Positions 1 to 11,640 are shown, numbered from the stretch's first letter. The stretch: 64,000 nt of DNA from Ricinus communis (GCF_019578655.1 NC_063256.1:15004001-15068000); one strand, 5' to 3'. The notes: generated by a model not told the origin, from the letters alone. Numbers and translations are program-made.

Positions 1-478
1 TGGCTGTGTGATGAACTGATGAAGACTGCCATGCCATGAACTAATGGTACTATTTAGAGGAATTTCCAGACTAGCAAACGAATTCCCAGTGCTGGTGGTG
101 GCCCTTTAATTCAAAGAGGTTTAGTTGGAGATTTGAACCTGTGCATTTAAAGCTCAATTATGGAGGAGCTAGCTAATAGTTTTAACTTAAAGCTCTTGTG
201 CAGATCAAGTAACGTATGAGTTTCTGCTGTAAGAAATTCTGATGGACAACGCAGTTCTTAGTGTTCCTGTATATAGCTCATATTTTTTAGGAGCAGTAAA
301 ACGCTATCTCAAAGTTTTAACTTTTAACGTCTAGTATGTGACTAGACTATCGTTCTTTTTATTACACACCTGATTAACTGGAACTTACATTGATGGTGCA
401 TAATCATTTTGTAATTTCTTCTAATTTGGTACTGACCCAAAACTGAAGATAGCACAGCAACCAGATTTTCTCTTCTCA
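1..478. other. Left flank, downstream of the glycosyltransferase
   Basis: No convincing open reading frame or RNA gene is visible. The part nearest 478 must hold the 3' untranslated region of the minus-strand glycosyltransferase. The rest is unassigned and could be the untranslated end of a gene outside the window. Confidence 0.4.
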
Positions 479-1861
479 TTAACAACCTTCTATAATCTCA
501 TCAAGAAAAGTCTTGAGATTCTTGTCGGAAGTGCCACCCTCCTTCACAGCGTCTCTAGCCAAATCCTTCCACTTCCTGGCATTTTTTCTCATTTCTTTCG
601 CTTTTTCTCTCTCTCCCATGACCAGCTGCACACCCTTCTTTAATTGCTCACCTTCAAATATCCCTCTTTCATTAGGGACCATCCTGATCCCAGTCATCCA
701 AACATCTGTGACCAACTTTGCATTTGTTCCTTGATCAGACCACTGTGGAAGAGCCACCACTGGAACACCTGAAACGAAGCTCTCCATGGTTGAGTTCCAC
801 CCACAGTGCGTCACAAAACACCCTACTGATGGGTGAGACAGAACTTCCACTTGACAGCACCAGTCCACTATTATCCCTTTTTGTTGCAGTTCTTTTCTAT
901 GCTTCACTCCAATATCATTTTCTCTCATAACCCACAGAAATGGACGATCAATATCAATCAATGCCTTTGCTGTTTCCTCCATTTGTTTCTCCGATAACAT
1001 TGCTATGCTTCCGAAAGATATGTAGATGACAGAGGATTTAGGCTTTGAGTCGAGCCATTCAGTGTAACTGTTTGATCCTTGAACAAGATCAGCTCCAAAT
1101 GAAGTATCAGATGGATCTTTCTCATCAAGAAAAGCAGATGGAATCAATGGACCAACTCCAATCAAGTTATATTTCTTGATTGAATTTAGTGCCTCATGCT
1201 CTAACTCATCGAAAGTGTTAACAAGTATTCTTGGGTTGGTTTCTGCATCAAGAATGTGAAAATGCTCTTTCAAAGCTGGGAGTGCAAAACCATGTAGTTT
1301 TGTATTTGATTTAGGACTGAAAAAGGAGGGAAGGTCACTGCTTCTGAGTGGTGGCAAACCAGGTAAGTTGACAGAGATTGTTGGACTATTGATGCTCTTT
1401 TCAATGGCACCTTCATAGCCATGAAAGTAATGATAGTATACATCTAAAACTGTAGCAGGTTGGTTCCAAAGAAATATTGAAGGCAAGTGAAAGTCACGCG
1501 CCACCTTTGCGACCCAACTGACAAGGAGGGAGTATATGATACAAGTAACAGGATGGCCGTCTTTAGCACTTCTCAGTATGATTTTAGGGAAAGTTTGCTG
1601 ACCATAATGGGTGAGCTCCGACAAACAGTGCGCGAAATCACCTCCTAGCAGGTTGTAGCCATCATCATGGCCATCGGAGAAGGTTGCGAAAGATAGTAAA
1701 CCATTAGAGTCATCGGTTCTGGACATGCGGCGGTGGGTACTAATTGTGGTGGCAAAGGTGACTTTGAGGCCAAGGGTTACTAGGCGCTTGGCTAGCTGAA
1801 GGCCTGGATTGATGTGGCCTTGGCTGGGAAATGTAACTACTAGAATGTGAGGGTGCCCCAT
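479..1861 (-). CDS. UDP-glycosyltransferase, family 1, UGT75-like
   Basis: A 460-residue, uninterrupted single-exon reading frame, the usual length for plant family-1 UGTs. It should transfer a sugar, probably glucose, from a UDP-sugar to a small acceptor in the cytosol. The N-terminal GHINP motif supplies the catalytic His (residue 16). The 44-residue PSPG donor-binding box runs from Trp334 to Gln377 and contains HCGWNS. A final Gln in this box is typical of UDP-glucose users. The Asp that completes the catalytic pair in many UGTs is not visible: the equivalent stretch reads CIIYS (107-111), and UGT75 members usually have Thr there. Overall resemblance is to enzymes annotated as crocetin, anthocyanin 5-O- or indole-acetate glucosyltransferases, so acceptor choice (hydroxyl or carboxyl) cannot be fixed from sequence. 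The start at 1861 is the only Met before the conserved HILVVTFPSQGH segment. The gene is isolated, with no co-clustered pathway genes. Confidence 0.95.
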   Translation of the reverse strand: MGHPHILVVTFPSQGHINPGLQLAKRLVTLGLKVTFATTISTHRRMSRTDDSNGLLSFATFSDGHDDGYNLLGGDFAHCLSELTHYGQQTFPKIILRSAKDGHPVTCIIYSLLVSWVAKVARDFHLPSIFLWNQPATVLDVYYHYFHGYEGAIEKSINSPTISVNLPGLPPLRSSDLPSFFSPKSNTKLHGFALPALKEHFHILDAETNPRILVNTFDELEHEALNSIKKYNLIGVGPLIPSAFLDEKDPSDTSFGADLVQGSNSYTEWLDSKPKSSVIYISFGSIAMLSEKQMEETAKALIDIDRPFLWVMRENDIGVKHRKELQQKGIIVDWCCQVEVLSHPSVGCFVTHCGWNSTMESFVSGVPVVALPQWSDQGTNAKLVTDVWMTGIRMVPNERGIFEGEQLKKGVQLVMGEREKAKEMRKNARKWKDLARDAVKEGGTSDKNLKTFLDEIIEGC

Positions 1862-2035
1862 GCTCTCGGTAGGCAGTGACGAGGGATAACTGTATGTAAT
1901 GAAAAGGAAGTGAAGTGTTGTATTAGGCTAGTTGGATTGTGATTGAACCATGGCATAAATAAAGGGGAAAATTACAGAAATAACTAATAAAAGATAAAAA
2001 ATAAAAACTATCTTTTACATGTTACTTTTATAATT
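1862..2035 (-). promoter_or_regulatory. Upstream region of the glycosyltransferase
   Basis: This short stretch must contain the 5' untranslated region and core promoter of the minus-strand UGT. I see no clear TATA box in the correct orientation; the AT-rich tract near 1955 reads as TATA-like only on the plus strand. SINE-like and AT-rich repeat sequence begins within about 180 bp of the start codon. Confidence 0.3.
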
Positions 2036-2039
2036 ATTG

Positions 2040-2215
2040 CTCCAACTACCAAATAGTCTAGCAGGACGAGGCGCTAGATCCCTTAAGCAATAGGGTTCAA
2101 ATCCTGGCTTTACGAATGGAGTAGGTTGGGTTGGATGGATGGAACCGTCTCTGCAGTACTTGAATTCGGATTAGTCAATCCATAGGCTGAATACTAGATG
2201 GAAGATCAATTACAA
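2040..2215 (+). mobile_element. Possible tRNA-derived SINE
   Basis: A tRNA-like head is suggested by GGTTCAAATCC near 2093, a good match to an RNA polymerase III B box, with a poorer A-box-like TAGCAGGACGAGG some 35 bp upstream. A GC-richer body follows, containing TTCGGATTAGTC, similar to the 3' halves of several plant SINEs. No poly-A or poly-T tail and no target duplication could be defined. A decayed tRNA pseudogene is the alternative. Confidence 0.35.
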
Positions 2216-2821
2216 AAATTACTGTAACTCAAGAATAATATAAATAAGATACTAAGAATCTTTTCTAACTTAATTTTTTAGATTAATTCTAAATATATGT
2301 ATATTATAAGAAATTATTACAAGATAAGATAGTAAGAATTTCTTCTAGTTTAATTCTCTAGATTAATTCTAAATATATGGACATAAATAAAATTACTTTA
2401 TTAGGTTCAATTTTTTTTTTATATCTTTCTCTTATAAAGAAACCAAATTTTACTAAAAATTATATTTAGAATTTTGAAGGAATCTCTTTCAAACAACTAA
2501 TATGAAGATTAGAATTTTGAAGGAATCTCTTTCAAACAACTAATTTGAGGATTCATCAAATTTATATTACTTTCAAAATCAATTTCCAAACAAAAATCAA
2601 TCATTAGATGAGAAAAGTCCAAATACAACATTTCTTTTTATCCTTAAAAAGAATTAGATTATAAATAATAGAAAGTTATGTTATAGTACATCATTAAATG
2701 ATTTTGTCGATATGAAAAAAAAACTTGATCGAGGAGTTTTCTAATAGTTTAAAGGATTTTAATTGAATTTCAAAGATCTAATCTAAAAATTACATGTATA
2801 CCCAAAACTCAAAAACAAATA

Positions 2822-2857
<36 letters not shown>

Positions 2858-3745
2858 TTTGCAAAAATACGGGAAATGATAATATTTTATGTGAAAATAT
2901 ATACAAAATGATATAAGTTATAATAAAAACTAGAATATATTTTTAAAAATATTATTAATTTCTTATTAAATTACAAATTGAATTTAGAATGTTGAATTTA
3001 TTAGGACTAAATTTAATCTGGCCCTCAAATTCTGAAGTCATGCTTAATTTGGCATTTTCTTTAAAAAATTTACAAACATTTTAACTTCTAAATTTCTTCA
3101 ATAGGTTCAATTTAGTTTTTTTTTTGAGAGTGTGTTGAAGATGCTTTAGAGCCACTTTGGCTACTCAACTTTTTAACATTGGCTCAATTTGGCCACTTAA
3201 TTTTTTATGCGGATACAATTTGACTGTTTTTTTAAAAATAATTTAATTATAATTGATTTAAATATCTAATTAAATTTATATATTAAATTTTTATATATTT
3301 TAGATTTTTAACTTAATTTTGGTGATGATGCTAGCATTGATTTTGATTTTTTAGATTGTATTCATTTCCTTATAGTGATGAGATGATGTATTTGTGAATG
3401 TTGATGGTAATTGTATATATATTATCTTTTTAATTGATGGGAGGAGGTAATAGTGTGGAGACTAATAAAGAGGAGATGATGTTGGTGTTGGATTGTAGAT
3501 TCTCATCTATACTTTTATTTTTATTTTTAGTGATAATATTGTGTTTTTTATGGTAATGTACTAGTGGCGATGACAAATTGCTTTTGCTGGTTTTAATAGA
3601 TTTGTGGTATTTAAGAAATTATACTTATTATTTTTAATTTTTAACTTAAAAATAGAATTAAGTTAATTTGGCCCCCAATTTGTTGCTCGGGTTCTTTGGC
3701 CCCCAAACTTACTGTTCAACTCATTTTGTCCATTTTTTCACACTT
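2216..3745. repeat. AT-rich intergenic DNA with short duplications
   Basis: No gene is visible. Two diverged copies of a ~75-bp segment lie at about 2250-2320 and 2330-2395. A ~44-bp direct tandem duplication sits at about 2462-2550 (core GAATTTTGAAGGAATCTC). Phrases such as TTTGGCCCCC at 3040-3720 resemble ends of Mutator-like non-autonomous elements, but I could not pair them into an element. Confidence 0.45.
2827..2855. repeat. (TA)n microsatellite
   Basis: An uninterrupted run of about 14 TA dinucleotides in AT-rich intergenic sequence, likely length-polymorphic. Confidence 0.9.
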
Positions 3746-3747
3746 TT

Positions 3748-4838
3748 ATTATAACACTGGCTTAAGTAGCAATTTACTCCTTGAACTTATAAGCCATGTC
3801 CAATTAACTCCAAATCGAAAATTGTGGCCTAGTTGCCCCACATATTTTATAAAATAGTCAGTTTACTCTAATTTTAAGCAAGTGCATCTCACACACATCG
3901 ATGGGCAAGTGAACTGTATTAAGAACAATATAAAATATAATGTTATTTGTTCATGTCTTCTTTTCATCCTTTAATGAAGGTTATTAATAGAAGGAATTAA
4001 AAAAAAGTTTTGAATAAAAAAAAGAACTCATCCCAGATGCACTAACATGTTATAGCCATCGCACCAAAAATGAAATTCATTGTAGAGATGGTTATGGCTG
4101 CTTTTGATGGGCAACAATGGGTATGGTGTTGAGCGGATATGACGATGATTGTTGCATGCGATGGCGAAGATGGGTATGGTGAGGTGACGACTGTTGTGCT
4201 ATGGAGACAACAAGGCAATAACGACAATGATAGTAAGGCGATAACAACGATGATAGTGATAGCACGGCTTCTGCGCGATGGCAATGGTGCGGCGGTGGTG
4301 AAATGACAACGGTGAAGGATTTTAGAGAAGAAGAGATGCTAAAGAGTATAAGAAAGTAAGGGAATGACTTGAATTTTTAAGTAGATTTTAGAGAAACCCC
4401 CTCTCTCTCAAGGGTTTTATTAAAATGTTCAATTGTAATTGAAAATTCAATTTAATTAGAGCCCTTACCCATAATGTACGATTTAATTACCCAAGATGTA
4501 GCTTGAAGAAGATGAATGCGAACTTGACAATTTTGGAGTTTTACTTTTAAATGAAGATTAGAGAATTTGGGGAAGAAGAGAGGGTTTTACTTTTTTTATT
4601 AAGTATCTTTTTTTCTAAATAAAAGTATTTTATTGTTTAGAATCATTAAATAATAACTATTATAATTTTTTATCATTAAATGTGTGTGTGACTATCACAT
4701 AAATTAAATAATTGATTAGGGGTACAACAACTATTTTTCCGAATATATAGGGTAATTGGGCCACAAAATTAATTTTGGAGTAATTTGAACTTTAGTTGTA
4801 AGTTCATGAGGTAATTTGCTATTTAAACTGTTATAACA
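3748..4838. mobile_element. Non-autonomous MULE/MITE-like element with ~110-bp inverted repeats
   Basis: The left arm (3748-3862) and right arm (4725-4838) are imperfect inverted repeats. Both read outward-in as TTATAACA, TTAAGTAGCAATTTACTCC (or a close variant), GAACTTA, then TTGTGGCC and CCATATA-like blocks. The interior has no transposase and is rich in GATG/CAACA triplets, which create a spurious open frame at 4042-4284. Long inverted repeats without coding capacity fit a non-autonomous Mutator-like element. A clean 8-11 bp target duplication was not found. Confidence 0.55.
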
Positions 4839-5320
4839 CGTTCAACTTACTGCTAAAAAGTGATTTAAGTAACAAATTGACCCCTGAACTATCAAGCGAG
4901 GTCCAAATCTGCCCAAAATTAATTCTTTGGCCAATTACCCTTTACTATTGCAAAAATGGCCTTTGGGCCCCCTAATCAGCTGTCAACTTCATACGTGCAA
5001 GGAACACGCACGTTTATTAATAAAATAGTATAGAACCTTCATTTTAGTTAATTAAAAAAAATGAAAAAAATTAGGAAAAATAATTTAGTTAATAACTAAA
5101 ACCTAACAACCTTCTTTCTCCTTCCTCCCTAATTGAAGCTACAATCTTCTTTTATTTTTATTAAAATAGAAAACCTAAGAATGTCACTGTCTAATTCTTC
5201 CTCTTTTTTTTTTAGGATTTTCGTCAGGTAGTCTTAGATTTTTTACTCAGAAAGAAATAACAACAATCATAGAGGAACAACGAAAAAGTATTTTTGTTGA
5301 GAGGAAGCTCCTCTTCTAAT
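4839..5320. mobile_element. Fragment related to the 3748-4838 element
   Basis: At about 4860-4935 the same arm recurs in direct orientation (TTTAAGTAACAAATTGACCCC, then TGAACTATCAAGC and TTTGGCCAATTACCC). This suggests a second truncated member beside the first. No opposite arm was found. The rest is AT-rich without a gene. Confidence 0.35.
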
Positions 5321-5322
5321 TT

Positions 5323-5390
5323 CATGGAGCGAGTGAACCTAGGTAGAAGGTGTTTCGCCTACCCAATTGTAATCGCAATGAAGGTAAAGA
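5323..5390 (+). pseudogene. Possible GRF-type zinc-finger remnant
   Basis: One frame reads ERVNLGRRCFAYP, resembling the NPGRRFxxCP core of GRF zinc fingers that often accompany plant transposons. The expected downstream Cys and Trp residues are not in frame. Weak, suggestive evidence only. Confidence 0.2.
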
Positions 5391-7015
5391 AAAATTATGG
5401 ATTTTGACTTTAGGGGGCCAATCTCATATTTTGTGATTATTTGAGAAACCAATTTTTTGACTGTTATTTAGATTTTGTTTAGAGTAGAGAAGAAAATGTC
5501 AATTTTTTTAGCAGTACAATATTGAGTTCATAAGTAGGTCAGTGGAAGTGATAAACGAGCAAAAGGTGAGGTGCGATTTTTGAGAGAGGTTAGGTGGAGT
5601 TGAGAAACCATTGTTGTTAGTTACACTAGGGTGGATGAGTTAAAGTTTGAAATTGGAGGCTTGAAGGAGGAGCTTGCTATTATGAAGATTGAAATATAAC
5701 AAAATGTGAAGAAATCGATGGTAATAAAGCTTGTAGTGTTTATGTTTATGTTATGTAGTTTGACCTTTGTAACGCTGAAATAGGTTGGTTTTATGTTCGG
5801 AAGGGTTTGGTATTAGGTTGTTTTGTTTAGTTGTATGTTCTATGAAGTTTTATGCAGTAGATTTTGCAAATGTAAGTCTTAATTATTAATGAAAATGAGG
5901 CTGTTTTGTTGATTAATGTCAGTATATTTTTTTGTTCATATACTTGTTTAACATATATTATATAAAGTGATTATGATCATAACAAAATTGATACAACTAG
6001 TAAAACAAATAACTTTAAAAGAAGGTGACTATATAAAGTAATCAACTGGATCTCTTATTAAATATATTAGTAGAAGTAGAAAAGCCTACATGGATATAGT
6101 GAAATAAAAATAAAAAGTTTCAGTTTCATTTGTAATTTGCACACTGCATATATGTCTATATGTAAAAGCAAAGGCAGACTGATCTAATGGCCTAAATGGT
6201 ACCAGCTGCAAAAGTTAACTTGCATGACCACAGCACTAATGCTAACATAAGTTAAACTACACAAAAACAAAAGCTATTCAAAAAATGCTATGTCTTCAAA
6301 GGAATCTTAATCTTCAAAGTCTCCATGATGGTGTTATTTTCTACAACTTCTATATAACTATATTTGCAACACTTGATGCCTGTGAGCTTTGAGTTAGTGG
6401 AGCTTCAATTCTGAAGTTTGTGACTTCAGAATAGCTTTGACTTAAGTTCTCAAAGCTTAGAGTACCACCAACTTATGTCTTTGTTTGTGTTTCATATCAA
6501 CTATTTTTTAATATGAAATTGTGGCTTCCTAGTTGTGACAGTAGTATTCCCATTCCATCTCAGGCCAAAAGCTCGATACTTTCTATATATTGAATTGTTG
6601 ACATATGTATGTAATGGCTTTCACTATCCAACTATCCTCTGATTGTCTTTTATGATTGGATTTGCAGACTTTGCTAGCTTTTCCATAAAAAGTGCATCTT
6701 GCAATTTACATACATATAAGTTAATTACATATAAGTACAAACATATATTAAGCTTCACACAAATAGAAATCACTGCATATTACATCAAATGTGGTTATAC
6801 CATTATGAAAAATGAAACATGTTGGTTGATGAGCTTTCTTCTACTGTTTCTCTTTCTTTTTTTCCTTAAGCCAAAGCTTCTCTTGCCTTTTCTATAGTTG
6901 TCGTCTTCCCATGAGACCCTATCTTTATAATAATAACTTTATAAATAGCTTTTGTAAATAAAATTCTTTACTGAGGTATACAGAATAAGAGTATTAGTTA
7001 TACACACTGCATACA
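5391..7015. other. Intergenic, no gene seen
   Basis: AT-rich sequence without a supportable coding region on either strand. The longest open frame (6643-6897, plus) is hydrophobic, low-complexity and matches nothing I recognise. Confidence 0.5.
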
Positions 7016-7019
7016 ATTA

Positions 7020-7997
7020 TCAAAGAGATTTGGGATCATTGGGTAAAGAATTTGGCAAATTTAGTATTAATATAATCCTCTTATGTGTTGAATGCTTTAG
7101 GTAGTAATAAAGAATGGGGGTAGGCAAGTGGTATTGGAGATTGTGGTAGAGATTGGGGGCAATTAGTATTGGACTAGCTGATGGAGATTGGGGGCAAGTT
7201 GTTTGAATTAGTAGGGATTTGTGTTTCTGCTGCATATGCTGGATCATCTGATCTAGTAGACTTGCTCTTAGTCCTCTTCTTACAAGTGGATTTATCATGC
7301 CCATATTGTTTAAACACGTTGCAACTGCTACGTGACCTTTTCTTAGAAATCTTTCCACTTTCTTAGGTTAATTAGGGTCCTTCCTCCTCTTAATCACAGG
7401 TCTGCCGACTTTTTTCTCCACTATTGATGGCAATAACTTGAAGCATTACCAATTTTCTTCCATAATCTGTCCCCTTTCATAGGTTGCATCATAAATCGGT
7501 ATGCTTTGTTGAAAGTTTCTTTCTTATACCAATGTGCAACTTGTTCCTCTACTTCAATTTCCTCAAGTAAATGGCACATATGCCATATGGACAAGGGATT
7601 CCTATGAAATCTCAATATCTATAATTGCAACTCTTCTTATCAATGTTAACAATATGCTTATCCTTACATTCAAAAATCTCAAAACCTACTAATACCATTA
7701 TACTCCACGTGACACTTAAATACTCTCTTCATATTCTTTTTCAATCTCTTAACACAATTCTGATACCTACTTGTACTTATCTTCAAGTTTTCTCATCATT
7801 AAAATTTTGATATATTTCTTCAAACTGATGATGTGTTTTGTTCTTGAGTGGAGAATAATACTATTGAAAGCTTTACACATATTGTTATCCACTACGTCGC
7901 TTTGTGGTGCAAAACTAAAGAAAGCCATGCACCATGTATGGGGGATAAACAAGCACCTCTGAGACAAAACTGTATATAAGTTCTTTTGACTCATCAA
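7020..7997 (-). pseudogene. MuDR-like transposase, C-terminal part, broken
   Basis: Three frame-shifted pieces follow the order of MULE transposases. At 7997-7767 there is KWC-like HTWCMAFFSF followed by SDVVDNNMCKAFN, matching the conserved DVVDNNMCExFN block. At 7615-7421 there is the HWYKKETFNKAY segment with QPM..LW, as in the HpWY..ETY..Y...QP.....W motif near the SWIM finger. At about 7370-7270 there is a degenerate zinc knuckle (YGHDKSTCKKR). Stops and frameshifts separate the pieces, so no protein can be made. Its N-terminal half is at 9770-10650, across an insertion. Confidence 0.65.
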
Positions 7998-8009
7998 AAG
8001 TGTTTAGAA

Positions 8010-9770
8010 AGCTCTTCTGATAAGTACTTTTATTTATTGGAAATTGAAATTAAAATATAAGGAAAGGCACGATGAAAGCAATTTAAGATTTTTCTTAATT
8101 TCCATCAAGGATCTCATTGATTTAGATAGTCATAACACACATAAAACAAGCAAAAGATGGAGAAGGCTTACAAATAGCGTATGCCGCCTATTCCAATTAG
8201 TGCTTCTTGCTTTGTTGATTCTTGATTCTTCAATGATGATTAATGCACTTTAAAGTTACTCAAACAATCAGCCTTTAATAGTAATCCATACAAGTTTCAA
8301 AGTTGGAATCTCCTATGAACAATCCTTCATAAGAGAGAGAGTGGAGATGATGATGAGTGAATGCTAGTTGCAAGCTAGGTTGAATATTAATTAATCTTAT
8401 TAATTAAGTGTTTATAGCATTCTTTATTAAGCCTAGCCGCATTATACTCCATATATATGTACATGGGATTTAACCTAGTTTTATAACATGCAAGGTCTTA
8501 CTTACTCTTAAGTTAGGTCTTAATTGGGCATGTTTAGACTAAGTTAACTTAATTAATACATAAGCATAGTTATAGGGTCTTTATAGTCAAATATCTTAGT
8601 CTAATATATATTTAATTAATTAATTTTTAATTAAGCCCAAAGTATATAAGCTTAAGCCCAATCTTAAGCCTCATTTTTATATCAACTTTAAGCCCATTTG
8701 TGTGTGATCCAAAAGGTTCCAACATGTTGGCAATAAATTATGAATTATGTAATAAATCCTTTTAATTCAGTATTAATTCTTTAATTAATTTAATTCATAT
8801 TTCATAGATTAAGAATGGTATCTACCAATGCATCAAGACCACTCAAATGTGAGGAAGGATTAAAGTGCTTTAATTAACCTTTACAGTGAAAAATCTCACA
8901 ATGTAATTCAATCATTTCATTGTACTTTTATCCTAATTGATTCATAGAACATGGATGCAAGTGTCAACTCTATAATTAAATCAATCATATTTGTTCTTGA
9001 TAATTGCATATAACATCTTGAATAAGATCTATGAAACACTTTTCGTAATCTTCATTCAAACAAACTTGGCCAAAGATTTTCGTATTAAAGCATATCAAGA
9101 ATCATTAGGATAAGGTCCCATGACATATTATCTTGGGCAATGAATTTTTTATTGATAACTTATTATCTCCATATGGCTCTTAGTATACCCAATGACTATC
9201 CCTTGAGCGCTCTATGGATAGGAAAACATAATATAGTATTAAAGTATAGTAATCCTCATATAAGATAATATATTATTATCTCAAGTCTAAAGATCACGTC
9301 TTACATGATTGTCACAAGAGTATTGTCCATAGACACTTGGGGTAAATTCCATATGGACTACTTAGTAGGGTCATGTTCAATGAACTTGTTCATGTAACAA
9401 GCACCCATATGCTTATCTCGGAATCTCTATTCCTAAATCTTATGAGATAGATTGCTTACTTCACAAGTAAGTGATAATATATTATGGTAGTTTCAAGCAT
9501 TTGATCAATATCCAACGATCAATATCTAATTTTTGATCAAACCTCGACTATGAATAAAGTTTATGAATGTATATAATAAGGACTTCATCATTATAAACTC
9601 GCTTTATAATTGCTCTTACATTTGTGTTCACATTCCATAGTATTCATCTCTAACAGTTTGGATTATTTCTTAATAATACCTGACTACTCATACCATTAGA
9701 GTCGAACAATACCTTTAGTATAATTGTATGCCATCAATTGTGATGTATAAATTAACAAAGATCATATAAC
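8010..9770. mobile_element. Unclassified ~1.7 kb insertion splitting the MULE
   Basis: The two halves of the transposase relic are interrupted here by AT-rich DNA with no transposase similarity. On the minus strand a TGTTGGAACC block begins at 8724 and is followed by LTR-like promoter and leader sequence down to about 8250, so a solo LTR or a decayed LTR-containing element is possible. Exact ends and a target duplication were not found. A 69-codon open frame at 8044-8253 has no recognisable features. Confidence 0.35.
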
Positions 9771-10650
9771 AACTCTTTGTCTTTAGGGCATACTCTAATA
9801 TTAGCTACTTTCGAAAATAGCTTCCTCAACTCAGTTCCATTCTATCTTTTTTTGCCATCTTATGTAGATGTGCATGGCACACCACCTATGTCTGCCATAG
9901 GCAATTCCTTCTTGAAAATAAACAATAGTCCCTTTAGAACAATAAAAAAATCAATAAACAATCATAAAATTCAGCATAAACAAATATAAAAAGAAACATA
10001 ATGAATTCAAACTTAGTCCATACTTACCTTTTGCATGTTTGTAACTATAGTTAACCCCTCACCATCAATCAAATCAAAATCCCTTTATAGCAATTATGAA
10101 AACCAAATCCATGTTTTCTTGGACTCCACATCAACAACTACCCAAGCAATTGGGAGCGATTGATTATTGCCATCTCTACCAACAACTGTTAAAAGCCGAC
10201 CTCCACAACAGTTTTTAAGAAATAAGCAGCCATTCCTATAATCTTATTTCCATCCACTCTTCAAACCTTCAAAAGAAACATAAAACTGACCAAATTCTTT
10301 TGTTTAAGGCTTTAGAAGTGCCACCATAGTAGAACTACATTTACTACTCCTAATCTTTTGTGCATAATCATTGAGCTGAGCATACTATTGTTAATTGCAT
10401 GCTAGCTCAGTTAGTATAATATTTTTAGTAAGCCAAAAACTTTGTGTCACTCTTCTACTCTTAAACTGCTTTAAACACCTATGCTTAGGATTATAAGTCT
10501 TTATTTTAAAGTCCTTAATTCCTTTCTTTCTATTACCACAATAAAGGCATGGGCAGTTAGGGTAGGTACAAATAGCATTTACCCTTCTAGGCTCATTCTT
10601 CTTAGAACCAACCTCAACTCCCCTAGCTATTGAGTACTTAGTGCATAAAA
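9770..10650 (-). pseudogene. MuDR-like transposase, N-terminal and catalytic part, broken
   Basis: Reading the minus strand from 10,640 there is a MuDR N-terminal segment (CLKQFKSRRVTQSFW), then LLTVVGRDGNNQSLPIAW and VVVDVESKKTWIWF, the hallmark of the MULE transposase domain, and later ELRKLFSKVAN, like the ELKxLFWxAA block. Several in-frame stops are present. Order and orientation agree with the C-terminal pieces at 7020-7997, so the two once formed a single gene. Confidence 0.65.
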
Positions 10651-10895
10651 ATTTATACCCACTAAAAATGATGGTACTGTTACTGAAGGATCTTACATAA
10701 TTGCTTTTTACTTTGGGATTCTAAAAAAAAATTAAATTGTTTTAGTCCTCCAGATAAAGATGATTGCGATTCTCAATATCTAATTACTTTGCGATTCTCA
10801 AAATAATTCAAAGACAGTTTTTTAAGCTATTTTATATTGTTACTTTGCAATTTCTTAGGTCTTTGTATATCACATCAAATGCTTTTTGTTCATGA
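10651..10895. other. Junction between MULE and hAT relics
   Basis: About 250 bp of AT-rich sequence with no gene seen. The 5' end of the hAT element should be near here but no matching terminal inverted repeat was found. Confidence 0.3.
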
Positions 10896-11640
10896 GCTAA
10901 TGGAATTGATAGCTAAGTTACAATCATTAATAAGTAGTGGGGATTTGCTTTTGGATTCTATGGTTGTCCAAATGAAGAAGCTGGATAAGTATTAGAAAAA
11001 TGATGACAATCTCAACTTTTTAATATTTGTCACTATTGTTCTAGATCCTCGCTACAAATTAGCCTATGTTAAGTATTGCTTTGATGGAATTTATGACAGT
11101 TTGAAAGTTAAGAAGATGGGTAATAAAGTTGAAGCAACAATGACCCGACTATATGCTCACTATTTGAGTGAATCGAATAGTAATATTAGACTTGGAGCAT
11201 GTAGTTCAAGTTGAGCTTCAGATGATATGAATTTGGATGATGTTCAAGATGATCACACTTTGAGATTTCAATATAAGTATTTAAGGCATAGGAAAGGGGT
11301 CCAAAGATTGGAGAGTGGATCAGAGGTAACAAGATACCTATCAGAAACTTGCGAAGAAATTGGTGATAAGTTTGATATTTTGGGTTGGTGGAAATGTAAT
11401 TCATCTTGATATCCTATTCTTTCTCAATTAGCTAAGGATGTGTTAGCTATTCATGTTTCTACTGTTGTATCGAAATCGACATTTAGTACGGGTGCACGTA
11501 TACTAGATCTATTTAGGAGTTCTATCACCTTTGATGGTAAGGCTCTTGTTTGCTCCCAAAATTAGTTAAGGTCCACACCCACTCCTATTGGCCTTCGAGA
11601 AGCTATGATCACGTGGAAGCATTTGAAGAACTTGAGTCAG
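10896..11640 (+). pseudogene. hAT transposase, C-terminal half, broken
   Basis: The plus strand reads SMVVQMKKLDKY, a stop where Trp is expected, then IVLDPRYKLAYVKYCF. This is the conserved segment of plant hAT transposases, including the DAYSLEEPER/RICESLEEPER group. Further on come WWK (11,385), YPILSQLAKDVLAI, VSKSTFSTG.RILD, FRSSI and ALVCSQN followed by a stop replacing Trp: the hAT dimerisation domain. At least three in-frame stops are visible. The BED zinc-finger half is missing. Confidence 0.75.

Noticed and set aside
513..930. Plus-strand open frames over the glycosyltransferase
   Set aside because: They are antisense shadows of the intact UGT frame and contain no domain.
4042..4284. 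80-codon minus-strand open frame
   Set aside because: Lies inside the inverted-repeat element and results from triplet-rich simple sequence; no recognisable protein.
8044..8253. 69-codon plus-strand open frame
   Set aside because: Sits in the insertion within the MULE relic, has no domain and is antisense to LTR-like sequence.
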